From positions 2,294,001 to 2,358,000 of the forward strand of contig NZ_CP151273.1 of NCBI RefSeq assembly GCF_038237375.1: a stretch of 64,000 nt of DNA, read 5' to 3'. The notes below the pieces were generated by a model that saw nothing but the letters and a program-made list of their open reading frames with translations, searched no databases and had not been told where the DNA came from. The DNA is from Alcaligenes sp. SDU_A2 (GTDB lineage: Bacteria; Pseudomonadota; Gammaproteobacteria; Burkholderiales; Burkholderiaceae_B). The translations under genes and the position numbers were made by a program. Of the stretch, positions 17,846 to 25,248 are shown in pieces (position 1 is the first letter of the stretch; every line of letters begins with the position of its first letter).

Positions 17846-18048
17846 GGCTGTGTTAATTGGACGAGTTTCCTTCCCGCCCGTGGACATAGTAGGTAATTTC
17901 CCCCCCGGCTCCAGGTAATCATAAGCGTCAACAGCGCTACCAAAAATGAAGTATCGACTACCTGTGTTTCCCTGCGGGGTAGGCACAAAATGCGAGTGGG
18001 CTTGTAGTTCTTCCACTTGCCGACTACCCAGCCCCCTCGCATTTGCAG
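17822..18048 (-). CDS. Silent fibre-tip cassette 4
   Basis: From site S4 leftward: ANARGLGSRQVEELQAHSHF, then TGSRYFIFGSAVDAYDYLEPGG, ending ETRPINTALHPRIQI. Intact open frame of about 75 codons. It carries a His-x-His (AHSHF) like cassettes 2, 3 and 12. Confidence 0.8.
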
Positions 18049-18089
18049 ACAGATGGCCACTTCGCTGCAAATGTGAGGATAGTAGGTAG
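18021..18089. repeat. Shufflon junction S4/S5, spacer orientation A
   Basis: S4 (to 18048, leftward, GCG allele) and S5 (from 18065, rightward, GTG allele) flank the spacer ACAGATGGCCACTTCG at 18049-18064. S5 departs from consensus after the core (AGGATAGTAGG instead of AGGGGGCTGGG), so it may be a weaker site. Confidence 0.85.
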
Positions 18090-18336
18090 CTATCAGTTTG
18101 ATGCGATTCAAAGACACACAGGTGCAGTAGAGAAAATCCAACTGGCTGATGGAGGAGGGATTCCATCAGGCGTCTTTAACTTGTCTAGATGGAATAGATA
18201 CAGCTCATACACAGTGTCAGCAGAGCCATTAGGCCACGCGCTGCACAATATCGAATTCGATGTATCTCGTGTTGCTCGAACAGCAATAGAAACTCGACCT
18301 ACAAATACCGCACTCCACCCCCGGATTCAGATCTGA
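18065..18336 (+). CDS. Silent fibre-tip cassette 5
   Basis: From site S5: ANVRIVGSYQFDAIQRHTGA, a Ser/Asn-rich body (FNLSRWNRYSSYTVSAE), ending ETRPTNTALHPRIQI. It lacks the RGLG that all but one other cassette have after the site. Related at its C terminus to cassettes 1 and 7. Confidence 0.8.
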
Positions 18337-18354
18337 ATCCGGGGGTGGAGTGCG
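18309..18354. repeat. 46-bp perfect palindrome, segment 3
   Basis: Every base from 18309 to 18354 pairs with its mirror across the centre between 18331 and 18332 (AGATCT core). It is the tail-to-tail join of cassettes 5 and 6. Perfect palindromes this long are unusual in bacterial chromosomes and prone to replication errors. Confidence 0.85.
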
Positions 18355-18580
18355 ACGTTGGTAGCCCGTGTTTCAGCCTTATCACCATACGAAGCATAGC
18401 CATATATAAGGCCCTGATCAGTGCTCCAGGGAGCCCCTATCGTGGCTGCTAGCCCTACGTTTATTAAAGATGCTCTGTCTAAAGTGTGAAGATTTCCGCC
18501 AGTTAACAAGCCATAAACTGGTACCAGCCCCTTTTTAACCGAGTCAGCTTGCTGGCTAGCCAGCCCCCTCACATTTGCAG
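18327..18580 (-). CDS. Silent fibre-tip cassette 6
   Basis: From site S6 leftward: ANVRGLASQQADSVKKG, then LLTGGNLHTLDRASLINVG, ending ETRATNVALHPRIQI. Intact frame. The ETRA end differs from the usual ETRP. Confidence 0.8.
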
Positions 18581-18622
18581 CGAAGTGGCCATCTGTCTGC
18601 AAATGCGAGGTGGTTGGGATCA
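18555..18622. repeat. Shufflon junction S6/S7, spacer orientation B
   Basis: S6 (18555-18580, leftward, GTG) and S7 (18597-18622, rightward, GCG) flank the spacer in flipped form, CGAAGTGGCCATCTGT at 18581-18596. The flip shows that this junction lay inside a past multi-segment inversion. Confidence 0.88.
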
Positions 18623-18862
18623 ACCCAAGGAGACGCCATCCGGAATATCACGGGTACATATGGAAATGCTTCTTGGAGAGACCCGAGTGGCTCATGGACT
18701 GAAGCCTCAGGGGCATTTCACGCTGCTTATTACGCCGGTTTATCCGGGAATATTGGGAACCACTTGGGTACGTATTTAACATTTAATGCGGCCCGAGTTG
18801 TGCCTACAGCGAACGAAAACCGGCCGAGAAACACAGCTCTTCACCCCCGGATTCAAATCTGA
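18597..18862 (+). CDS. Silent fibre-tip cassette 7
   Basis: From site S7: ANARWLGSTQGDAIRNITGT, then WRDPSGSWTEASGAFHAAYY, ending ENRPRNTALHPRIQI. Trp replaces Gly after the site because S7 reads GAGGTGG. Related to cassettes 1, 5 and 9 by the ITGT/AAR pattern. Confidence 0.8.
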
Positions 18863-19157
18863 ATCCGAGGATGGAATGCAGTGTTAATTGATCGGGTCTC
18901 GCTACCTCCGAACGGCGCAATTCGCATGCCATATGCCGTGAGACCATTCCATTCACCGCCAGCTGTATTCACGTTAGCTTTGGTGACCTGTAGGCCTATA
19001 TGTGCGCTGCCCGAAGTCGAGGCGCTAATCGAGTTAATGTCGATATCGGGGCGCGTAACCCCCCACGTTTGGCTATTGTTTATCGACGCTTGGAACTGTG
19101 GGGACTGTCGCTTAATTGAATCATTCTGAGTAGAACCCAACCCCCTCACATTTGCAG
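18853..19157 (-). CDS. Silent fibre-tip cassette 8 (paralogue of the expressed tip)
   Basis: From site S8 leftward: ANVRGLGSTQNDSIKRQSPQ through HIGLQVTKANVNTAGGEWNG to ETRSINTAFHPRIQI. It aligns along its length with the tip now joined to the fixed fibre (IKRQQPAF, THIGLRVTTANVN, NAYGLRI), so these two arose by duplication. At about 101 codons it is one of the longest cassettes. Confidence 0.82.
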
Positions 19158-19199
19158 CGAAGTGGCCATCTGTCTGCAAATGTGAGGGGGCTCGGCACC
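19132..19199. repeat. Shufflon junction S8/S9, spacer orientation B
   Basis: S8 (19132-19157, leftward, GTG) and S9 (19174-19199, rightward, GTG) flank the flipped spacer CGAAGTGGCCATCTGT at 19158-19173. Confidence 0.88.
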
Positions 19200-19433
19200 A
19201 TACAGATGGACGCGATCCAAAGGGCTACCGGGACCATTATCGACGTTGCTGCAGGAACCAACGGTGGAGCCAATGGTGCATTCAGTAAATCTCGTGATGC
19301 CGGCCTAGCTTATGCGGTACCTGGCGGAGTCGGAAACCTACGATTTATGGATGTGATGTTGTCTGCGACGAGTCGCATGTCGTCAGAAACACGCTCTACC
19401 AATACTGGGCTCCATCCCCGAATTCAGATTTGA
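19174..19433 (+). CDS. Silent fibre-tip cassette 9
   Basis: From site S9: ANVRGLGTIQMDAIQRATGT, then GGANGAFSKSRDAGLAYAVPGG, ending ETRSTNTGLHPRIQI. Intact frame. The DAIQR(A/H)TG motif is shared with cassette 5. Confidence 0.8.
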
Positions 19434-19647
19434 ATCCGAGGGTGGAACGCCGTATTGCTGGGGCGTGTTTCAGTCCCCTGGTTTGCGAACATTGCTGCTG
19501 ATAATGCTCCTATAGAACCCGCTGTATCTGCCCCGACCAAGTGTATGGATGAGCCTGTAGTATCAAAGCCGTTTGAAGACCAGGTCTGAATCGGCAGCAT
19601 CTTGGTGGCCATGGCTTGTGCGCTACCTAGCCCCCTCGCATTTGCAG
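19424..19647 (-). CDS. Silent fibre-tip cassette 10
   Basis: From site S10 leftward: ANARGLGSAQAMATKMLPIQTWSSN is interrupted by no stop and runs to ETRPSNTAFHPRIQI. It has no clear relative among the other cassettes apart from the two conserved ends. Confidence 0.8.
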
Positions 19648-19689
19648 ACAGATGGCCACTTCGCTGCAAATGCGAGGGGGCTGGGTTCG
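19622..19689. repeat. Shufflon junction S10/S11, spacer orientation A
   Basis: S10 (19622-19647, leftward, GCG) and S11 (19664-19689, rightward, GCG) flank ACAGATGGCCACTTCG at 19648-19663. S11 is the left boundary of the segment that currently carries the expressed tip. Confidence 0.88.
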
Positions 19690-19887
19690 TTTCAGCTACA
19701 GCAGTTTGCTTCGCACTATCATCAGCTGCCGACTGACATATTTTTTGATGCACATGGAGACCGTGTATTCAACCCCGAAGGGGGGCAAAGAATTTCATCA
19801 AATAATCCTCTTCGCCCCACACATGTGGCGGGTGGTACGGAAACAAGGCCGAATAACACAGCTCTTCACCCCCGGATTCAAATCTGA
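19664..19887 (+). CDS. Silent fibre-tip cassette 11
   Basis: From site S11: ANARGLGSFQLQQFASHYHQ, then FFDAHGDRVFNPEGGQRISS, ending ETRPNNTALHPRIQI. One simple inversion of the last segment (19664-20446) would place this tip behind the fixed fibre region. It has a His-x-His (SHYHQ). Confidence 0.82.
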
Positions 19888-20135
19888 ATGCGAGGGTAAA
19901 GGGCTACGTTTGCGGGTCTGGTTTCTACGCCTCCTGTTTCTGCTGTTGCCACCCTAAACCCTATTGCAGCCTGGTCATTAAAATGTGGTGGTGCCACCTC
20001 TTGCCAGGGAGATCTCACATGCCCGAAATCGGCAAACACCAGCCTGCCGTAGCCCCCCCTTCGGTCATAAGACTGTGATCATGTGATTGCAGCCGCCCCA
20101 GTTGCGTAGACCCTAGCGCCCTCGTGTTTGCATTG
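19878..20135 (-). pseudogene. Embedded fibre-tip cassette 12, frameshifted at a G7 tract
   Basis: Between the stop of the expressed fibre and cassette 11 lies another tip on the minus strand. It begins NANTRALGSTQLGRLQSHDHS in one frame, meets seven G's (C's at 20053-20059 on the plus strand), and then reads out as ISGM-stop. In the other frame it continues YGRLVFADFGHVRSPWQEV and ends ETRPANVALYPRIQI. Losing two or gaining one G would restore one open frame of about 85 codons. Its head (ATGCAAACACGAGG) matches only 11 of 14 site bases, so it is probably not a crossover target and moves only with its segment. Confidence 0.75.
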
Positions 20136-20144
20136 AAAAAGTCT

Positions 20145-21086
20145 TCAGACATGGATTCTCGGATGAAAAGCGACATTAATCGGGCGTGTCTCGGTGCCGC
20201 CAAACGACGAGATGCGCAGACCATAAGCATTAACCCCGTCCCAGCCTGCGCCGATATTATTGACGTTTGCGGTGGTGACCCGCAAACCGATATGCGTCGT
20301 GCCGGTACCCGAGGAGCCGCTATTGACGTCCAGAGTGGAGCGTCTGACGGTCCACGGTGCCCCGATACTAGTCGCTGCATCGAACGCGGGCTGTTGTCGC
20401 TTGATCTCGCCGACTTGCTGCGTTCCGAGTCCCCTCGCATTTGCAGTGTCAGCGTCAGTTCCGGTCGCGCGGATGAATTGGTCGCGCAAATCGGGCAGGC
20501 GGACGTTGTTGCCCGAGAGCACCGAAAACTTGAATGTGCCTTTGCTCCAGGCCGTCGAGGCGACCATATGGCCATTGGCTTCGGCCCAGGCGATCAGGGC
20601 ACGAAAGCGTGCCTGGCTGCGATCCACGGTCTGGCCAATCGCATCGACTTCGTCCGCGCGGGCGTTGATGGACGTGCCCCAGATAAAGCGTCCCACATTG
20701 GGGCTGACATAGCCCGTGAAGGAGCCGATCACCTGCCAATGCAAAATTTGCTGGCGGTCGATGGCGTACACCAGCGGACCCACATTGGTCGCCGGCGCGG
20801 ACGGATACACAGGAATAGACAAAGCCCGGATGGCGCGCGAAAGCGTATCCGTGCTGCCGGCCGACATCGTCAGGTTGGCGTCGGTCGCCGCCTTTTTGAT
20901 CTGCTCGAACAAGTAGTTCGTTTTTTCGTCCGCGATCTGGCTGATGCGGTTGAATTGCTCGACCGAAGGCGGCACCGAGCCGATCACGGCCCAGCCCTGC
21001 TTGTATTGGGCATCATCCCAATTGAACGCGGTTCCGGCCTGGGCCCACTTGTACCCGAATGCATCAAAGAAATTTACCGATGGCAT
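20145..21086 (-). CDS. Tail fibre/collar protein, currently expressed form
   Basis: A 313-residue fibre. Residues 1-213 are fixed: an N-terminal baseplate-attachment region, then a tail-collar type segment ending LPDLRDQFIRATGTDADT. Residues 214-313 are the variable tip, starting at site S13 (ANARGLGTQQVGEIKRQQP) and ending ETRPINVAFHPRIHV, a slight variant of the array's HPRIQI end. The tip is paralogous to cassette 8. The fixed part is preceded by an intrinsic terminator (21099-21124). As the last fixed structural gene before the array, it is the receptor-binding component of the tail. Confidence 0.88.
   Translation of the reverse strand: MPSVNFFDAFGYKWAQAGTAFNWDDAQYKQGWAVIGSVPPSVEQFNRISQIADEKTNYLFEQIKKAATDANLTMSAGSTDTLSRAIRALSIPVYPSAPATNVGPLVYAIDRQQILHWQVIGSFTGYVSPNVGRFIWGTSINARADEVDAIGQTVDRSQARFRALIAWAEANGHMVASTAWSKGTFKFSVLSGNNVRLPDLRDQFIRATGTDADTANARGLGTQQVGEIKRQQPAFDAATSIGAPWTVRRSTLDVNSGSSGTGTTHIGLRVTTANVNNIGAGWDGVNAYGLRISSFGGTETRPINVAFHPRIHV
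20421..20446 (-). repeat. Shufflon site S13 inside the fibre gene
   Basis: CTGCAAATGCGAGG on the minus strand, in frame as GCA AAT GCG AGG at codons 214-217. This is the anchor at which all alternative tips are joined. Upstream sequence is fixed; there is no spacer copy here. Confidence 0.88.
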
Positions 21087-21098
21087 TGATAGCCCCCA

Positions 21099-21124
21099 TA
21101 AAAAAACCGCCAGAAAAGAGGCGG
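21099..21124 (-). terminator. Intrinsic terminator upstream of the fibre gene
   Basis: On the minus strand CCGCC and GGCGG pair around an 8-base loop and are followed by seven or eight T's. It lies between DUF2612 and the fibre start, inside the late operon, and resembles the one at 26134-26156, including flanking sequence. Confidence 0.75.
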
Positions 21125-21178
21125 CTGTGATTTAAATCGACACTGGGACTGCGCAGCTGGCAACTGCGCAGCCCGCCA

Positions 21179-21835
21179 CTACAGTTGCCGCGCCAGCACG
21201 CCGACGCCAAACCCATAAAATCCCTGGCTGACAAAGCCGAACGGCTTCTGATCCGTATTGGCCAGCAGTTCCACCCCCACCCCGGCCAACGCTGGCACCC
21301 AGCGCTCGGGATGCACCATCAACGCCGGGTTGGTCTGGGGCGTGGTGTTGAACCAGACGCCCAGCCTGGCATTGCCCAAATCCCGCACTCGCACGATAGA
21401 TGCATCAAAGATGGCTTTGACCGAAGCGGCGATCTCGGGCGCAGTGCCGTGACCGTTGTTCAGACCGATTTTCCAATACAAGATCTTGCGGTACTCCGCA
21501 TCCGGCAAGCGGCTCGAACCGGCAACCGAGGGCTCGTAATGCCTACGCAGACGCGCCTTGCCAAAGCCGGCGACACTGGCCTGGCCCTGGAAGCCGAAGA
21601 ACTGCACGAACAGCGTGTCATCGATCTCGCGCGGCTGGCCGACAATCTCGCCGATGCCATCGAGCTGCCTGCCCAGTGCCGTATCCAGCCACCGCTCGTC
21701 ATACAGTGCCTGTAACTGCCCATGCTGCACCGGCGCATACAAGGCGCGCACTACGGATTCCAAGCGTGCCGATTTGCCGTACTGTGCCAGAAAATGCCCC
21801 CAGGCAATGTCTGCGTGGTCTTGTTCCAGGTCCAT
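21179..21835 (-). CDS. DUF2612 baseplate protein
   Basis: A 218-residue protein of the DUF2612 family found between baseplate J and the fibre in contractile tails; it plays the role of a gpI-like wedge or fibre connector. Features include RWLDTALGRQLDGIGEIVGQPR and YRKILYWKIGLNNGHGT, typical of the family. Its start overlaps the J stop (TGATG). Confidence 0.82.
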   Translation of the reverse strand: MDLEQDHADIAWGHFLAQYGKSARLESVVRALYAPVQHGQLQALYDERWLDTALGRQLDGIGEIVGQPREIDDTLFVQFFGFQGQASVAGFGKARLRRHYEPSVAGSSRLPDAEYRKILYWKIGLNNGHGTAPEIAASVKAIFDASIVRVRDLGNARLGVWFNTTPQTNPALMVHPERWVPALAGVGVELLANTDQKPFGFVSQGFYGFGVGVLARQL

Positions 21836-23286
21836 CAGGTCACCTCGATGCGGCTGGCGTCGAACAGTGCTTTCTGCACACCGGCGATCGTAATATTGCC
21901 CGCCGAATAGTCGCCGGGGCCGGGCACGAAGGCCGGGTCAGTCGACCGAGCAAACTGCAGATCCACATCGGCAATGCCCCGCGTGGTGTAAATCTGGGCA
22001 AAAAACCGCTGAATACGAACATCCTGACCGATGGCATGACTGGCACCGGTGGCCAGGATGGCGCTCTGGATCTGCTCGAAACCATCCGATGGGAAGGCCT
22101 GCTCGTCCGGCGGCAGAAGCGTGACACGGGCACGCGCCCACACATAGACAGGCTGGGGCCGATCAAACCGGACAAGCTGCATCCCCTGGGGCGTATCCAA
22201 GGTCTTGGCGACTTCCCCATTGGTATCAATGCCCGCGCCCTTATACCGGTAGACGGCTTGCGCGACGTCGTCGTCTATGCCGCCGTCCACCACCACATGC
22301 ACGCTATGGGGCTTGCGCCCTGCTACATCCATCACATCGGTGGCGTTGTCAAAAACACGGATGTCCACAATGCCGGGAACATCGTTCAGAATATTGGGTC
22401 CGATGCTGGGCAAGGTGCCCGCACCAAAACGGAACACACCCAGGCGATAACGCGCGCGCAGTTGGGCATCACTCTCGGGTAGGCGGCCGACCGCGGCAGC
22501 CTGCAGATTCACCACCCGCGTCCAGCCCGGAACCAAGGTAACAATAGAGTCCAGATCGCCTGGGCCTGCCGTTTCGGCAATCGCTGCCACGGTCTGGGCC
22601 AACACCGCCGAACCCACTTCATTGAACGCCAGATTGCCGCTCAGTTGAATACTGACAGCGACCGTGGCAACCGCCGTCAGACGAATGGCGGCACCATCGC
22701 TGGATACCCGCAAGCCGCTGGTGGCCAAGGCAGCCACCAGGCCGGCCAACACAGCAGCGATAGTGGCGTCGGCCTGGCTGGCATAGGCATACGGCACGCC
22801 ATCCACGGTGATCCGATACACCGCCGATGGCTGAACGACTGGCACGATTCGCACGTCCGCGGCCGCAGCGGCACTGATCGTGACCGCTTCAGCCGTCTGC
22901 CAGACGCTCTGCGTGACGCGGTGCCGGATCTGCGCGCCGGCGGGAACCTGCGTACCTTGCAAACCATAAGCGACTACGTAGGCTCGACTTGGCTCGGGCG
23001 GAAGACGCTTCACCCCCGAAAACGACACCGCACGATCCAGCGATACGCCGGTCGCCGACCCCGGATACATGGAGTAATAAACGCCCTCCCCCATTTCCCA
23101 CAGCGCTGCCTCGCGCTCGGCAAAGGTGTCCACAAGCACGCCCGTCACCGAGTCCGGGCGGGTCTCAATGTCGGCAGACAAGCCTCGAATGCGCAGGTTC
23201 TTGCGCAGCTCTTCGATGATTTCCATACGAATCTCGGGCAGGCGCGGGCGCACAAAGCCCTCCGGAGTCACACCGTAATCAGCCAT
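21835..23286 (-). CDS. Baseplate J-like protein
   Basis: A 483-residue baseplate wedge protein of the gpJ family: the N-terminal region contains a PEIRMEIIEELR helix and the centre has GWTRVVNLQAAAVGRLPESD and LRARYR, family landmarks. It forms the peripheral baseplate ring in contractile tails. Size and place (after gp25-like, before DUF2612) are as expected. Confidence 0.9.
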   Translation of the reverse strand: MADYGVTPEGFVRPRLPEIRMEIIEELRKNLRIRGLSADIETRPDSVTGVLVDTFAEREAALWEMGEGVYYSMYPGSATGVSLDRAVSFSGVKRLPPEPSRAYVVAYGLQGTQVPAGAQIRHRVTQSVWQTAEAVTISAAAAADVRIVPVVQPSAVYRITVDGVPYAYASQADATIAAVLAGLVAALATSGLRVSSDGAAIRLTAVATVAVSIQLSGNLAFNEVGSAVLAQTVAAIAETAGPGDLDSIVTLVPGWTRVVNLQAAAVGRLPESDAQLRARYRLGVFRFGAGTLPSIGPNILNDVPGIVDIRVFDNATDVMDVAGRKPHSVHVVVDGGIDDDVAQAVYRYKGAGIDTNGEVAKTLDTPQGMQLVRFDRPQPVYVWARARVTLLPPDEQAFPSDGFEQIQSAILATGASHAIGQDVRIQRFFAQIYTTRGIADVDLQFARSTDPAFVPGPGDYSAGNITIAGVQKALFDASRIEVT

Positions 23287-23297
23287 GTTTCAAAGTC

Positions 23298-23660
23298 CTA
23301 TTGAATAACGGAGACCGTCAGCGGGCCTTCGTCTGTTTCGATATCGGGCAACGTGATACGCGCCCGACGCGCCAAAGCGTCGATCTGAATATCTACGGCG
23401 GGCACAGCTTTTACGCCAGGCACATCGCGCACCTTGGCGCGCACCAGGTTTTCGATCTCGACCCGACTGGGTGCCTTGACCATGATCTTCTCGAAATAGG
23501 GCATGCCCCAGCTCTGATCCAAAAACCACTCGCCCAGAAAGGTCAGCAAAGTCACCGTGATCTGCTGACGAATCCGCTGGGCACCACCGACCAACATCAG
23601 ATCCTGATCCGTCCCCACAGCCAGATCATGCTTGTTATCCAGTTTCAGATCCCATCCCAT
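23298..23660 (-). CDS. Baseplate wedge gp25-like protein
   Basis: A 120-residue protein with LDNKHDLAVGTDQDLMLVGG and LLTFLGEWFLDQSWGMPY, typical of the gp25/gp46 (DUF2634-like) wedge family, which also shares the lysozyme-like EPR-type fold region. Start overlaps the spike gene's stop (TAATG). Confidence 0.85.
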   Translation of the reverse strand: MGWDLKLDNKHDLAVGTDQDLMLVGGAQRIRQQITVTLLTFLGEWFLDQSWGMPYFEKIMVKAPSRVEIENLVRAKVRDVPGVKAVPAVDIQIDALARRARITLPDIETDEGPLTVSVIQ

Positions 23661-24331
23661 TACACCGGCCCCCCAGACTTGCTACCACCAGACTGCACGC
23701 CGCTGTGCGCGTGGTCAGAACCGATGTTCTTATTGTTGTGCGTAAGCCGCCCGCCCTGGAAGCTGGCACCGCCTTGAATGCTGATCGAATGGCCCTGCCC
23801 GCCGGACCCCGCCATGCCGGCGGTATAAGTCAACAGGCCATTGATGGTCACTGGGCTATCAAAAACCGTTTCGTCTGCAATGACATGCTGACGCGGCACC
23901 CGGATGGTCAGGCTGCCGTCGGGAGCCAGCTTCATCGAGCCGGCACCGTACTGAACCGAGACGTTATCCGTATCGGCCTGCGGCCCTGGCCGCATGACCG
24001 GCGAGGCGAAGGCATCGGTCAGATCGAACTGGCGCGGGTCATCGGGAGCCTGATCCGATCCGGACAGCCAGTTTTCCAGGCTGCGCTGCGAGAAATGCAG
24101 CAGCACCGGATCGCCCGCTTTCAGCGGCACCGTAATCATGGCCCGCCCGCCGTCCGCAATCGGCCAGCACACCGGCACCTGCACAATCATGGGCGCGGCC
24201 AGGGTTTCACCATTGGCCAATTGCTTGGGCAAGGCCGGTCGAACCGTTGCGCTGACTCCATCGTAGGCCTGGATCACACCAGGCAGGCACACATTGACTT
24301 CCGCCAACGCCACCGCAATTTGCTCATTCAT
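23660..24331 (-). CDS. Baseplate spike protein (Gp138 N-terminal family)
   Basis: A 223-residue central spike. The N-terminal OB-like domain (residues 10-120, with PGVIQAYDGVSATVRPALP and LKAGDPVLLHFSQRSLENWL) matches Gp138-type spikes. The beta-helical C-terminal part ends in a His-containing tip (NNKNIGSDHAHSG) that likely binds metal at the apex. It punctures the outer membrane. The start at 24331 overlaps the hub stop by ATGA. Confidence 0.87.
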   Translation of the reverse strand: MNEQIAVALAEVNVCLPGVIQAYDGVSATVRPALPKQLANGETLAAPMIVQVPVCWPIADGGRAMITVPLKAGDPVLLHFSQRSLENWLSGSDQAPDDPRQFDLTDAFASPVMRPGPQADTDNVSVQYGAGSMKLAPDGSLTIRVPRQHVIADETVFDSPVTINGLLTYTAGMAGSGGQGHSISIQGGASFQGGRLTHNNKNIGSDHAHSGVQSGGSKSGGPV

Positions 24332-25248
24332 GGTTTTCCCTTTTCTTTGGACACGGCATGTCGGCTCGCCAGCTTCAGTTCGGTGATCCACTCGCCCTGC
24401 CCGCTCCAATCGCCTTTATGCTGCACCGTCTCGATACGAAACCAATCTGTGGCAGCGGAGCATTCCAGCTTGACCAGATCGCCCGGGTTCAAGGTCGGCA
24501 AGAGCAAGGATTTCACGCTCCAGCCATCGCTCTGCTGCCGGGACGACACTGTTTTCTGATTATCATCGGTCTTTTGGGAGTCCTGACGGGCCTTCTCGCG
24601 CGCACTTTCACCCACACGCTCCGGAACTCCGACCAGGCCACTATCGGCGGCCAAAACAAAGCCCTCGCGAGGCGTGACTCCCCCACGCCGGATCACCTGC
24701 AACTCGCCGTTCTGGATGGAATATTCCAAGCCGGTACCTTGCACAACCTTATGCAACGCCACGTGTGCCGCGCCGTAATAGCTAAAGCCGTTCTGCCAGA
24801 CCCGATCAGGCACATCGGCAGCCATCTTCAGGCGCAAGCCCATCTTGCGGGCAATATCCTGCACAATGGATCGCGCCCGCACACCAGGAGCACAGCCCAA
24901 ACTGACCACCGTATCGCGGATCTGCGCAAAGCCATCCCGCACATCCAGCTCGGTAATCATATCGACCCCGTCCGTGTACGTGCGGCCGTGCAGCAAGGTG
25001 CCATACGCCATCAGTAGCGCACCGTCCTCCTGCGCGTAGCCGGCATATAAGGCAACGACATTGTCGGGTTCGACCATCGTCTCGCGCGTGGTCAGGCTCA
25101 GATTCCAGATCTTGATCTTGATCTTGTTGGGCTCCTCGCTCGTATCCTTGGAAACATCAAATGTGATGCGCAGCGGCGGGGCTATCTCGACACCGGTCTG
25201 ACCCGGCTTACCCACCAAAAGCCGATAAATCCGATCAAAGCGCGGCAT
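24328..25248 (-). CDS. Baseplate hub protein (gp27/gpD-like)
   Basis: A 306-residue hub protein. N-terminal LRITFDVSKDTSEEPNKIKIKIWNL is typical of this hub family, and LNPGDLVKLECS near the C terminus belongs to the last barrel. Hubs link the tail tube to the spike. It overlaps the upstream small baseplate gene by 14 bases. Confidence 0.84.
   Translation of the reverse strand: MPRFDRIYRLLVGKPGQTGVEIAPPLRITFDVSKDTSEEPNKIKIKIWNLSLTTRETMVEPDNVVALYAGYAQEDGALLMAYGTLLHGRTYTDGVDMITELDVRDGFAQIRDTVVSLGCAPGVRARSIVQDIARKMGLRLKMAADVPDRVWQNGFSYYGAAHVALHKVVQGTGLEYSIQNGELQVIRRGGVTPREGFVLAADSGLVGVPERVGESAREKARQDSQKTDDNQKTVSSRQQSDGWSVKSLLLPTLNPGDLVKLECSAATDWFRIETVQHKGDWSGQGEWITELKLASRHAVSKEKGKP

Larger units (their letters stand above)
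17127..20446. mobile_element. Tail-fibre shufflon: six invertible segments
   Basis: Twelve copies of CTGCAAATGYGAGG bound six segments: 17127-17609, 17626-18048, 18065-18580, 18597-19157, 19174-19647 and 19664-20446. In each segment the two sites are inverted, so recombination inverts the segment. Each segment carries two cassettes reading inward from its sites and meeting tail to tail. In every one the site is read GCA AAT GYG AGG, so any cassette joins the fixed part of the fibre gene in frame. If all sites are equally usable, 6! x 2^6 = 46080 orders are possible and twelve different tips can be expressed. The architecture parallels the R64 pilV shufflon. Confidence 0.9.

Noticed and set aside
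17808-18354. Tail-to-tail palindromes as transcription terminators
   Set aside because: No T run follows on either strand, and the sequence is explained by conserved coding ends meeting head-on.
17127-20446. CRISPR array
   Set aside because: Repeats are paired in inverted orientation, spaced irregularly by 400-780 bp of coding sequence, and there are no cas genes.
15403-21086. Diversity-generating retroelement
   Set aside because: No reverse transcriptase or template repeat is visible, and the tip variants differ over their whole length rather than at adenines.
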